A DNA stretch of 16,769 bases, taken from contig WAMZ01000102.1 of the NCBI GenBank assembly GCA_015522055.1, positions 1 through 16,769 on the forward strand, given 5' to 3'. Origin of the DNA: Candidatus Geothermarchaeota archaeon. Its GTDB lineage: Archaea; Thermoproteota; Nitrososphaeria; Geothermarchaeales; JDFR-13. Shown piece after piece: positions 1-6,381 of this stretch. The notes below the pieces were generated by a model. That model was not told where the DNA came from and made no database searches. It saw only the letters and a program-made list of their open reading frames with translations. Within the stretch, counting starts at the first letter, position 1, and each line of letters opens with the position of its first letter. The translations under genes and the position numbers were made by a program.

Positions 1-180
1 GATATATTCATTAAATATATAGGTTATGTATGGTGGCTCCTGGCTGGATGTGAAATATTATATTTATTGTCTATAGGGATACGTTTGGCTGTATCTAACC
101 CCTGAATATGTAGAATAAATTGAATAATTAATATATCACCTTAACTTGTACGCATCCTATATAGTACTGAGTTGAAAAAT

Positions 181-549
181 ATGAATAGTATTGTTTTGGA
201 TATGATGGGTGATTGGGGATCCTGGGGACATATGCCGTGGTTCTTCCCATTCTTCGGTTTCTGGGGTTTCTTCATCATCTGGGCAGTCTTTCTAGTAATA
301 GGTTATTTGGTATATCAAGATGCTGAGAATAGAGGGATGAATGGGGCACTATGGTTTATACTGGTTATTATCCCTTGGATAGGCTTCTTTTCACTTCTCC
401 TCTATTTAATAATTAGGGAGACCTCTACCCAGGGTAAGAGTGTGGGTGAGAGGAAGAAGGCTGAGGAGATATTGGATGAGAGGTATGCCAAGGGAGAAAT
501 AACTAGGGAAGAATATCTCCGGATGAAGGAAGATCTCAAGAAGCGGTAG
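181..549 (+). CDS. Small membrane protein with C-terminal SHOCT domain
   Basis: A protein of about 122 residues. After a Trp/Phe-rich N-terminus there are two hydrophobic segments, roughly residues 20-43 and 53-77, separated by a short polar turn (YQDAENRG). A charged cytoplasmic-looking tail follows. The last 30 residues (EEILDERYAKGEITREEY and onward) fit the SHOCT pattern: a short helix, a Y/F-A-x-G-E-I-T/S turn and a second helix. SHOCT domains are small C-terminal modules, often found on membrane proteins and thought to mediate oligomerisation; no enzymatic function is implied. The ATG at 181 is preferred; a TTG nine bases upstream (172) would add three residues. An A/T-rich TATA-like stretch (about 128-136) lies upstream. 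The gene is monocistronic and followed by a small hairpin. Its physiological role is unknown. Confidence 0.8.
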   Translation: MNSIVLDMMGDWGSWGHMPWFFPFFGFWGFFIIWAVFLVIGYLVYQDAENRGMNGALWFILVIIPWIGFFSLLLYLIIRETSTQGKSVGERKKAEEILDERYAKGEITREEYLRMKEDLKKR

Positions 550-562
550 TCGAGGCCTGGAG

Positions 563-580
563 CCCCTGGAATAGCAGGGG
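563..580 (+). terminator. Short GC-rich hairpin downstream of the SHOCT gene
   Basis: CCCCTG and CAGGGG form a 6-bp stem around a 6-base loop (GAATAG), 14 bases after the stop codon of the small membrane protein. No T-run follows; the downstream sequence is A/T-rich (TATAATAAACTATATATAG). Archaeal terminators are usually T-runs without a required hairpin, so this may be a 3'-end stabilising structure rather than the terminator itself. Confidence 0.35.
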
Positions 581-667
581 GTATAATAAACTATATATAG
601 GTATGTGTCTAAATCGCTATATAATAATATATGATGTACTGTCTACGCCAATTTGGTGGGGCAGCAT

Positions 668-675
668 TTTATATA
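668..675 (+). promoter_or_regulatory. Candidate TATA box in the 278-base gap before the DHH gene
   Basis: TTTATATA preceded by GCAGCA is a good match to a crenarchaeal TATA element. A start of transcription about 26 bases downstream would fall near 697, giving a leader of about 130 bases before the DHH gene or a separate short transcript. The rest of the gap (550-827) has no convincing gene; 690-775 is unusually rich in T and G on the plus strand. Confidence 0.3.
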
Positions 676-789
676 ACCATGTCGATATGAGTTGCTGTTG
701 TAGTTTCTACCTGTGTTTGGTTTGTTGTTAGTATATGCTGTTTTCTACTTGATGTATGAGGTTTTCTCAGTTTTAATTACCGATTATTA

Positions 790-796
790 TTTAATA
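790..796 (+). promoter_or_regulatory. Candidate proximal TATA box of the DHH-ECF operon
   Basis: TTTAATA lies about 35 bases upstream of the ATG at 828. With the usual archaeal spacing, transcription would begin near 819, giving a very short leader. No strong ribosome binding site is visible before 828, which fits near-leaderless initiation. Confidence 0.35.
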
Positions 797-827
797 GTAG
801 ACTCTATAATTACTATAAGTCTGCTAT

Positions 828-1892
828 ATGGGGTGGTCTGTGATAAATAATGAGAAACTTGATCTTATAGAGTATTTGGATAATGTTGTTAGGGATGTTG
901 ACCGTATATTTATAGTCCTTCATAGGAGGGCCGACTTAGATTCGTATGTATCTGGATATGTCCTGTGGAAGTATCTCCGGCGTCTCTATAATAAGCATGT
1001 AAATATTAAATTTGTTTTTCCAGATGGGATATCCCAAAGTATGTCTGACATCCTTTCACCCAAGTTGTTTGAGGTGCCTTCGGTCGAGGATCCAGATATA
1101 ACGGATAGTTCTCTAGTTATGTTTGTCGATGTTGGTGGCCCCGGGGTATTGGCTGAATACTCAGGTCTATTGGAGGGTAGTGGGATTAAGGTGCTTATCG
1201 ACCACCACACGGTATCGGATATGTTTAAGGGTAAGTTCGACGCTGTCTTCGTCGATTCTGAGGCCTCCTCGGCGGTGGAGATCATCTTAGGTAGTTTATT
1301 GAAGCGTATTGAGCTTGAGGAGCTTCTCGATAAGGATGAGGTTGAGGCTGTGGTTATGGCCCTCCTTGCTGAGACACGTTTCCTCCAGCTGGCTAGGTGG
1401 GATACCCTGGAATTATTGGCTAATATCCTTAGGAGGTATCACCTGGATACTAGGCTTTCACACTTTATGAGTAGGATGAGGAAGGATATGGATATATCTG
1501 AGAAGCTGGCTGTTTTGAAGGCTTTCCAGCGTCTAACCATATATAGATGTGGCTCACATATATTGGCGGTAACTAATATCGGGGCTTTCCACAGCACGGT
1601 CTCAAGTAAGCTTATCAGCAGCGGTGTTGATGTAGCTATAGTCTATTCATCGGAAGACAACTGTAAGATTCATATAAGAATTAGTGACCAGCTATATGAG
1701 AAGACCAAGATAGATGTGGTTAAGGATATAATATCAGTTATTAAGGCTGAAATAGGTGGAAGTGGTGGCGGCCACGCCCAGATAGGCAGTATCGAGCTGC
1801 CTACAGAAATATGTAGCTCCGAGCTTAATAAGGTTCTCCTAAGGATCCTTGGACTGCTGCGGGAGAAGGGGCTGGAGTTCACGCGCGTATAA
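828..1892 (+). CDS. DHH/DHHA1 family phosphoesterase (NrnA/RecJ-like)
   Basis: A DHH-superfamily metal-dependent phosphoesterase of about 354 residues. Visible motifs are HRRADLDS near residue 32 (motif I, the H-x3-D-x-D ligands), FVDVGG near 100 (motif II Asp), IDHH near 124-127 (motif III) and VDSEASS near 142 (motif IV). The C-terminal DHHA1 substrate-binding domain ends with the glycine-rich GGSGGGH near 309-315. This arrangement is that of NrnA-type oligoribonuclease/pAp phosphatases, which degrade short oligonucleotides, 3'-phosphoadenosine 5'-phosphate or cyclic-dinucleotide products in the cytoplasm. The exact substrate cannot be read from the sequence. The length is normal for the two-domain family and no catalytic residue seems lost. 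A GTG at 840 is an alternative start. It is followed after only 10 bases by the EcfA genes, so co-transcription is likely, though a functional link is not obvious. Confidence 0.85.
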   Translation: MGWSVINNEKLDLIEYLDNVVRDVDRIFIVLHRRADLDSYVSGYVLWKYLRRLYNKHVNIKFVFPDGISQSMSDILSPKLFEVPSVEDPDITDSSLVMFVDVGGPGVLAEYSGLLEGSGIKVLIDHHTVSDMFKGKFDAVFVDSEASSAVEIILGSLLKRIELEELLDKDEVEAVVMALLAETRFLQLARWDTLELLANILRRYHLDTRLSHFMSRMRKDMDISEKLAVLKAFQRLTIYRCGSHILAVTNIGAFHSTVSSKLISSGVDVAIVYSSEDNCKIHIRISDQLYEKTKIDVVKDIISVIKAEIGGSGGGHAQIGSIELPTEICSSELNKVLLRILGLLREKGLEFTRV

Positions 1893-1902
1893 ATGATCAG
1901 CT

Positions 1903-2736
1903 ATGAAGGCTGTAGAGGTCCGTGGCCTAAGATATAGATACCCATATTCAGAGGAATATGTTCTTAAGGGAGTCGATTTAGAGATTAGTGAGGGCGACTT
2001 CCTGCTATTGGCTGGGGCCAGTGGAAGTGGGAAGACGACCTTGGCAAGGGCGATAGTAGGCCTGATCCCCCAATTCTACGGTGGTGACTATAAGGGTGAG
2101 GTCAGGGTATTCGATATGGATCCGGCTTCAACACCGATTTATGAGGTCACTGAGAAGGTGGGCTTCCTATTCCAGAACCCCGAGAACCAGATATTCATGA
2201 CTACTGTTGAGAGGGATATAGTGTTTGGCATGGAGTTTAGAGGATTCCCAAAGCGGCTCATGAGGGAGCGTATGACCTGGGTCACCAATGAGTTGGATAT
2301 AGCTAGACTGCTGGGTAGGAGGACCGAGGACTTATCGGGTGGGGAGAAGCAGCTGGTTGCTCTGGCCGGGCTCCTCGTCCTGAGGCCCAGCCTCCTAATC
2401 CTAGATGAACCCAGTGCCTACCTATCCCCATCATCGGCAAAGACCTTCCTAGAGATATTGAAGAGGCTTAACCAGGAGTATGGTATAACGATTATAGTTA
2501 TAGATCATAGGCTAGACCTATTGATTAGGTATGTTAATAGGGTGGCTGTCATATTCGATGGCTCGATAGCCCTGGATGTTGGTGTTAGGGAGGCCCTTGA
2601 ATACGACTTATCCAAAGAGTATGGCGTTAATATGCCTGTCATCGCGAAGTTATATAGGGAGTTGAGGCGTAGAGGGGTTAGCTGCATAAGTCCCCCTCTG
2701 GATGTTGAGGAGCTTGTTTCATCTGTATATAGATAG
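1903..2736 (+). CDS. ecfA: ECF transporter ATP-binding protein, first EcfA
   Basis: ABC ATPase of 277 residues of the energy-coupling-factor (CbiO/EcfA) type. The Walker A motif GASGSGKTT is at residues 38-46, the Q-loop FQNPENQ near 90-96, the ABC signature LSGGEKQ at 144-150, Walker B LLILDEP at 164-170 and the switch His in DHRLD near 202. The Q-loop FQxPExQ form is characteristic of EcfA subunits. With the next two genes it forms the energising module that hydrolyses ATP at the inner membrane face to drive vitamin or metal uptake through a separate S component. The segment after Walker B reads SAYLSP where most EcfA proteins have an Asp in the D-loop (xxLDP). It starts 10 bases after the DHH gene, and the second ATPase follows after 9 bases. 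Confidence 0.92.
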   Translation: MKAVEVRGLRYRYPYSEEYVLKGVDLEISEGDFLLLAGASGSGKTTLARAIVGLIPQFYGGDYKGEVRVFDMDPASTPIYEVTEKVGFLFQNPENQIFMTTVERDIVFGMEFRGFPKRLMRERMTWVTNELDIARLLGRRTEDLSGGEKQLVALAGLLVLRPSLLILDEPSAYLSPSSAKTFLEILKRLNQEYGITIIVIDHRLDLLIRYVNRVAVIFDGSIALDVGVREALEYDLSKEYGVNMPVIAKLYRELRRRGVSCISPPLDVEELVSSVYR

Positions 2737-2745
2737 GTGGTCTAG

Positions 2746-3564
2746 ATGCCTATTATATGTGAGGGGGTCGGCTACAAATACCCCGGTAGTACCGAGTATG
2801 TATTGAGGGATGTTAATTTAGAGATTGGTGAGGGTGAGGCTGTAGCCATAATGGGGGATAATGGGGCTGGTAAGACGACTCTAGTCAAGCATTTCAACGG
2901 CCTACTCAAACCAGTTGAGGGAACGGTCTATGTGGATGGTGTGGATACTAGGGAGGTGGAGGTGTCTCTCCTGGCTAGGAAGGTCGCCCTGGTATTCCAG
3001 TATCCGGAGAAGATGTTTTTCTCCGAGTCAGTATATAAGGAGGTTGAGTTCGCCTTAAAGAACTTCGGGTTCGAGGAACGTTTGATACATAAGATAGTGG
3101 AGAAGACATTGAAGACCTTCTGGCTCTGGGAGTATAGGGATAGGTCACCCTATACACTTAGCGGTGGGGAGCAGAGGAGGCTGGCCCTAGCCTCCATAGT
3201 GAGCTGGGACCCAAAGTATATTGTTTTGGATGAGCCGACAGCCGGTCAAGACGCTATCCAGAGGGAGATACTTATACACCTAATATGGAGGAAGGTTAGG
3301 GAGGGTAAGACTATAGTCTTGGTGAGCCATGATGTCGAGTTCATCGCCGAGTTCTCCCCCAGGGTAATCTTGATGCATAGAGGTAGAATCCTATACGATG
3401 GTGAGGGGGATGAATTATTTAGACGTAGGGATCTACTTGAGAAGGCGGGGCTGGACCAGCCTATTTTATACAAAGTCGCCTCATCACTGGGCATAGGGGA
3501 TGGCGAGGTAACCTTGGCGAGGCTAATCGACTATATAGTGGGGTTGAGGCCATGTTCAGACTAG
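2746..3564 (+). CDS. ecfA: ECF transporter ATP-binding protein, second EcfA
   Basis: Second ABC ATPase of the ECF module, 272 residues. Walker A GDNGAGKTT is at 37-45, the Q-loop FQYPEKMFF near 84-92, the signature LSGGEQRR at 138-145, Walker B YIVLDEP at 158-164, the D-loop TAGQDA with its Asp at 169, and the switch His in VSHD at 195. It probably pairs with the upstream EcfA as a heterodimer, as in EcfA1/EcfA2 systems. The two differ clearly, so this is not a recent duplication. GGTGG, overlapping the stop of the first ATPase, serves as ribosome binding site. Its 3' end overlaps the start of the EcfT gene by 13 bases, a sign of translational coupling. Confidence 0.92.
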   Translation: MPIICEGVGYKYPGSTEYVLRDVNLEIGEGEAVAIMGDNGAGKTTLVKHFNGLLKPVEGTVYVDGVDTREVEVSLLARKVALVFQYPEKMFFSESVYKEVEFALKNFGFEERLIHKIVEKTLKTFWLWEYRDRSPYTLSGGEQRRLALASIVSWDPKYIVLDEPTAGQDAIQREILIHLIWRKVREGKTIVLVSHDVEFIAEFSPRVILMHRGRILYDGEGDELFRRRDLLEKAGLDQPILYKVASSLGIGDGEVTLARLIDYIVGLRPCSD

Positions 3565-4322
3565 TAGATATATTTAAATATCCGGCTAAAGACACCTATT
3601 TATCCCATATAGATCCAAGGGCAAAGATAATAATATGTATTTTATATGTCATACCGGTAGTCTTGTTCAGCGGCATATATGAACTAATGATAATATATTC
3701 ATTAGTGCTTGTGAATCTGGCCTTGGGAAAGTCGGTGGCACGCTATTTAAGGAGCTTAATATACCTGTCTCCATTCCTGGCTCTCGTAGCCTTCCTCAAC
3801 TATATTACTATGGGTAGCCTCATAGACGCATTGATACCTATCCTACGTCTAATAATACTCATAGCCATCCTAGACATCTTCTTCTTCACCACAGATCCAG
3901 ATAACTTCATCCTTACACTCGAGAGCCTCAACCTACCACTATCCATATCCCTATCATTCGCCCTCGCCCTCAGATTCATACCAACCATGCTTACCCAGAT
4001 AAATGAAATAGTTGAGGCCCAGATCTCGAGGGGGCTACAGCTAGATAGAGGAAACTTCCTAAAAAGGATAAGAAACTATATACCGATAATCGTCCCCCTA
4101 GTAATCCTGAGTATAAAGAGAAGTATAGAGGTTGCAGAGTCACTAGAGGTTAGGGGTGTACATCCAAACGCTCCTAGGACACGTTATGTAGAGCTTAGAT
4201 TTACATCTAGAGACTATATCTACCTAGTGATAAATATAGCCGTCGTAGCATCAATATCTATAGCCATGTATATATACCCTATAAACCAGTTACTCCACAA
4301 CCTACTCCCAATTAATTTTTAA
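3552..4322 (+). CDS. ecfT: ECF transporter transmembrane protein EcfT
   Basis: Polytopic membrane protein of 256 residues. Hydrophobic segments lie at about residues 25-57 (probably two), 70-90, 95-112, 176-188 and 225-243. Two cytoplasmic motifs ending in Arg-Gly are present: EAQISRG near 155-161 and ESLEVRG near 196-202. These are the EcfT signature coupling helices that dock on the two EcfA ATPases. The N-terminal opening (DTYLSHIDPRAKII) is also typical. It is the scaffold that joins the ATPases to an exchangeable S component. No S component lies in this window, so the substrate is unknown; a solitary module of this kind would be group II (shared by several S proteins) or have its S gene elsewhere. 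Its stop codon overlaps the TATA-like element of the following tRNA gene. Confidence 0.9.
   Translation: MFRLVDIFKYPAKDTYLSHIDPRAKIIICILYVIPVVLFSGIYELMIIYSLVLVNLALGKSVARYLRSLIYLSPFLALVAFLNYITMGSLIDALIPILRLIILIAILDIFFFTTDPDNFILTLESLNLPLSISLSFALALRFIPTMLTQINEIVEAQISRGLQLDRGNFLKRIRNYIPIIVPLVILSIKRSIEVAESLEVRGVHPNAPRTRYVELRFTSRDYIYLVINIAVVASISIAMYIYPINQLLHNLLPINF
4315..4322 (+). promoter_or_regulatory. TATA box of the tRNA-Met gene
   Basis: TTTTTAAA overlaps the last codons of ecfT and is centred about 33 bases upstream of the tRNA 5' end, a plausible distance for an archaeal TATA box. The tRNA therefore probably has its own promoter rather than relying on read-through. Confidence 0.5.
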
Positions 4323-4351
4323 ATCACCCATGTATGAAATAGATATATAGA

Positions 4352-4425
4352 GGGCCCGTAGCTCAGCCTGGCGGAGCACCGGGCTCATAACCCGGGGGTC
4401 GTGGGTTCAAATCCCACCGGGCCCA
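4352..4425 (+). tRNA. tRNA-Met (CAT anticodon), intronless, probably elongator
   Basis: A complete cloverleaf can be folded. The acceptor stem GGGCCCG (4352-4358) pairs with CGGGCCC (4418-4424). The D arm is GCTC/GAGC (4361-4364, 4374-4377). The anticodon stem CCGGG/CCCGG (4379-4383, 4391-4395) encloses loop CTCATAA with anticodon CAT at 4386-4388. The variable loop is 5 bases, and the T arm is GTGGG-TTCAAAT-CCCAC (4401-4417). The discriminator is A (4425). CCA is not encoded (the sequence continues CATAT), and there is no intron. A G1:C72 pair rather than the A1:U72 of archaeal initiators favours elongator Met. However, the anticodon stem has the three consecutive G:C pairs seen in initiators, and a tRNA-Ile2 with modified C34 cannot be excluded. 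Confidence 0.95.
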
Positions 4426-4483
4426 CATATAGAGCCAATACATCTATGCTGACCCACCTATCCTGGGTGAATGTTAATTAACT

Positions 4484-4503
4484 GTGTATATCTCTAGATA
4501 CAC
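4484..4503. promoter_or_regulatory. Dyad next to the promoter of the winged-helix gene (possible operator)
   Basis: GTGTAT (4484-4489) and ATACAC (4498-4503) are exact inverted repeats around an 8-base centre. They lie directly upstream of the TATA-like TAAAATTT at 4509-4516, where TFB recognition would occur. Because the downstream gene starts with a DNA-binding winged helix, autoregulation is an attractive guess. The A/T-rich context makes a chance dyad possible. A second short inverted repeat, ACCCA/TGGGT, is at 4452-4468 and may belong to the tRNA 3' end. Confidence 0.3.
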
Positions 4504-4508
4504 TAGTC

Positions 4509-4516
4509 TAAAATTT
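4509..4516 (+). promoter_or_regulatory. Candidate TATA box of the winged-helix gene
   Basis: TAAAATTT lies about 37 bases upstream of the TTG start at 4550. Transcription would begin near 4538, leaving a leader of about a dozen bases that includes GGGGTATAAGGG. Confidence 0.4.
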
Positions 4517-4549
4517 GTTTTGAAGACTTATTCCTATGGGGTATAAGGG

Positions 4550-5959
4550 TTGAACTCCAGCTACGATTCTATATCCACACTATTTGGGGGTGAAGCATGT
4601 CTAAAAATCCTATATACTATATATAAGGAGACCGCTTCATCCCCCTCTGAGTTGACAAACCTTCTGGGGGTCTCTAGGGGCCGCATATATAGCTGTATTA
4701 ATAGGTTGATGAGGGCCGGGCTCATAAAAAAGGTGGGTAGGGGTAAATATGGGTTGACTAGGGTGGGTGTTGACATAGTTAGGCATATATGTGGAGCCGT
4801 CCTCAAAGAGGGTGGGGTATTCACGGGCTCATCCTATATCTCTGTAGATGAATTCTTAGCTTATATTAAAGAGTCGATAGGCTTGTCCATACGGGATAGC
4901 GACTTGATGGAGGCTTTAGACTATATTAAGGGTGGATACTATACAGATGAGGAGATCCTGCTAAGGCTCGTGGCTACCCTAGCTAATGAAGGTAAGGCTG
5001 ATTTAGTAAGTGATGTAGCTAGGAGAACATTATTTATCAAGGATTTTAAGAGACGGTATTTGATTCGTGAATTAATGCGGAAGGCTATTGAGGCTAGTTT
5101 CGATAGTAGGATAATCGGGATATTGGCCTCCAATCCACTGAAGATCGAGGATGTAGATAAATTCTCACTTGAGCCCTATAACGTATTTACTGGTGGAGAC
5201 ACACGGCTATCAGGTGGTAGGATAGTGGTTAAGCTAAAGTCTGACACTGATACAAAGAATATATGGCATACTCCGAATACAGTGTATAACTTGGCTTGGC
5301 CTGACTATAGGGACGGGCTATATTCATATCTACGTAGTTTGAAGAGGGATGTGACATATATTCTACATGGGGTTGATAGGGGTTTCATAGATGATGAGTT
5401 GGTTACCAACATGGTTTTAAATGATATCGAAAGGGGGCTCAATGTATATCTATACATAGATTCTGGCGACGTAACCATCTCCCCAGATGGCTATGGGGTA
5501 GAGAGTAGATACATTAGGGAGCCTATTTTCGACATTTCACATATATCTATATTTATGGATAAGCTGGATAGGTTCGGTCTAGACTTAATAATGTCGAGGC
5601 TATTTACCAGGTCACTGACTAGATATATGGATGTTCTTCGCGACCTATATGGCCTGGATTATGGTGCAAAACGGGTGGCATACCTATGTTTCCAGGGGAT
5701 TAATGTGGATAATATTGGTGTTTGCCGCGATATATATGAATTTATTCGAGACGCTGTAGCTGAGGATGATATCTTTCTATATCCATTCTTTAATGTGGAT
5801 GCTCTTCAGTTAACGGATTATGCCGATGAATTGTCTAGCTTTAGTTCTAGGTTCTACTTTAGGCCGAGGAGATATCATGTACATGACGTATTTGACTTAA
5901 AATATCAGGTGGGAGTCATGTTGAGTAAGGGCCTCGATTTGGTTAATCTAGTAGGTTAG
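4550..5959 (+). CDS. Winged-helix domain protein of unknown function, 469 aa
   Basis: I do not recognise this protein as a whole. Residues about 10-80 form an ArsR/MarR-like winged helix: a helix pair (CLKILYTIYKE), a helix-turn-helix around SPSELTNLLGVSRGRIYSCI, then the wing KKVGRGKYGLTRVG. Residues 95-200 look all-helical and charged. Residues 205-469 are mixed alpha/beta with distinctive stretches such as TGGDTRLSGG (214-223), NIWHTP (237-242), YLYIDSGD (300-307) and QGINVDN (382-388). There is no membrane segment, zinc cluster or Walker motif. It is probably a DNA-binding regulator with a ligand-sensing or degenerate enzyme domain; a distant relation to an enzyme family such as anaerobic ribonucleotide reductase crossed my mind but no diagnostic motif supports it. 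The start is a TTG at 4550; no ATG occurs before residue 54. The 3' end overlaps the convergent NAC gene by 17 bases. Confidence 0.7.
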   Translation: MNSSYDSISTLFGGEACLKILYTIYKETASSPSELTNLLGVSRGRIYSCINRLMRAGLIKKVGRGKYGLTRVGVDIVRHICGAVLKEGGVFTGSSYISVDEFLAYIKESIGLSIRDSDLMEALDYIKGGYYTDEEILLRLVATLANEGKADLVSDVARRTLFIKDFKRRYLIRELMRKAIEASFDSRIIGILASNPLKIEDVDKFSLEPYNVFTGGDTRLSGGRIVVKLKSDTDTKNIWHTPNTVYNLAWPDYRDGLYSYLRSLKRDVTYILHGVDRGFIDDELVTNMVLNDIERGLNVYLYIDSGDVTISPDGYGVESRYIREPIFDISHISIFMDKLDRFGLDLIMSRLFTRSLTRYMDVLRDLYGLDYGAKRVAYLCFQGINVDNIGVCRDIYEFIRDAVAEDDIFLYPFFNVDALQLTDYADELSSFSSRFYFRPRRYHVHDVFDLKYQVGVMLSKGLDLVNLVG

Positions 5960-6296
5960 ATTCCTTTATTATTAGTATTGCCTGGGCAATATCCCCTCCC
6001 GTGAGTTCCAAGGCTTTCCTGGCCAGCTCCTTATCTACACCAGCCTGTTGGGCAACTATCTCTATATCCTCCTCAGATACCTCAATCTCCTCCTCCTTCT
6101 CGATAACCTCCTCCACTCCAGTTATCTGATATGTAGTCTGGCCGGAGACCTTTATCTTAGCGACCATAGGCTCATTAATCCTTATTATCCTACCATCATC
6201 AAGTACTATGTCTACATGCTTCACATTTTCAACCTGTTCCATGGTTAGACCCATTCTCTTCATCATTCTACGTAGCTCCCTATTGGAGAACTTCAT
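5943..6296 (-). CDS. nac: Nascent polypeptide-associated complex protein (alpha-NAC)
   Basis: Archaeal alpha-NAC homologue of 117 residues. It binds the ribosome near the exit tunnel as a homodimer and contacts emerging chains. The N-terminal NAC barrel contains the ribosome-contact segment with a basic helix (RELRRMMKRMG) and the strands VDIVLDDGRIIRI and AKIKV. After an acidic linker (EEVIEKEEEIEVSEED) comes a UBA domain at about 76-117 (VAQQAGVDKELARKALELTGGDIAQAIL). The length is typical. I chose ATG at 6296 rather than the in-frame GTG at 6311 because a TATA box at 6323-6330 predicts transcription starting almost exactly at 6296, i.e. a leaderless mRNA. It is divergent from mbf1 and overlaps the convergent winged-helix gene by 17 bases at its 3' end. 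Confidence 0.95.
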   Translation of the reverse strand: MKFSNRELRRMMKRMGLTMEQVENVKHVDIVLDDGRIIRINEPMVAKIKVSGQTTYQITGVEEVIEKEEEIEVSEEDIEIVAQQAGVDKELARKALELTGGDIAQAILIIKESNLLD

Positions 6297-6322
6297 AGGA
6301 TATATCCACACCCCTAATAAAT

Positions 6323-6330
6323 TCTTAAAG
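6323..6330 (-). promoter_or_regulatory. TATA box of the NAC gene
   Basis: On the minus strand this reads CTTTAAGA, centred about 30 bases before the ATG at 6296. The spacing implies a leaderless transcript and supports that start codon. Confidence 0.55.
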
Positions 6331-6340
6331 TATACTTGGG

Positions 6341-6350
6341 AAATAAATAT
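6341..6350 (+). promoter_or_regulatory. TATA box of the mbf1-hflX-trm56-tfe operon
   Basis: AAATAAATAT lies about 36 bases upstream of the mbf1 GTG at 6382. It predicts initiation around 6372-6378 with almost no leader. The two divergent TATA boxes (this one and that of the NAC gene) are about 20 bases apart, so the two transcription units share one compact control region. Confidence 0.45.
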
Positions 6351-6381
6351 CTATCACCCTGTATCTCCTATATATTCTTTG

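Noticed and set aside
629..665. Possible C/D box guide RNA around ATGATGT in the gap before the DHH gene
   Set aside because: Only an imperfect C box is present; no D, C' or D' boxes at suitable spacing were found.
687..731. A 14-residue Cys-rich open frame (MSCCCSFYLCLVCC) in the gap before the DHH gene
   Set aside because: No ribosome binding site, the predicted transcript start of the nearest TATA box lies inside it, and the Cys content follows from the T/G-rich composition.
1903..3564. The two EcfA genes as a recent tandem duplication
   Set aside because: Their sequences differ throughout outside the ABC motifs, so they are an old EcfA pair.
4452..4468. ACCCA/TGGGT hairpin as a regulatory element of the winged-helix gene
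   Set aside because: A 5-bp stem close to the tRNA 3' end is weak and more likely chance or part of tRNA 3' trailer processing.
6208..6381. N-terminal extension of the Mbf1 frame
   Set aside because: This part is antisense to NAC and its promoter, lies upstream of the Mbf1 TATA box and has no zinc ribbon or HTH character.
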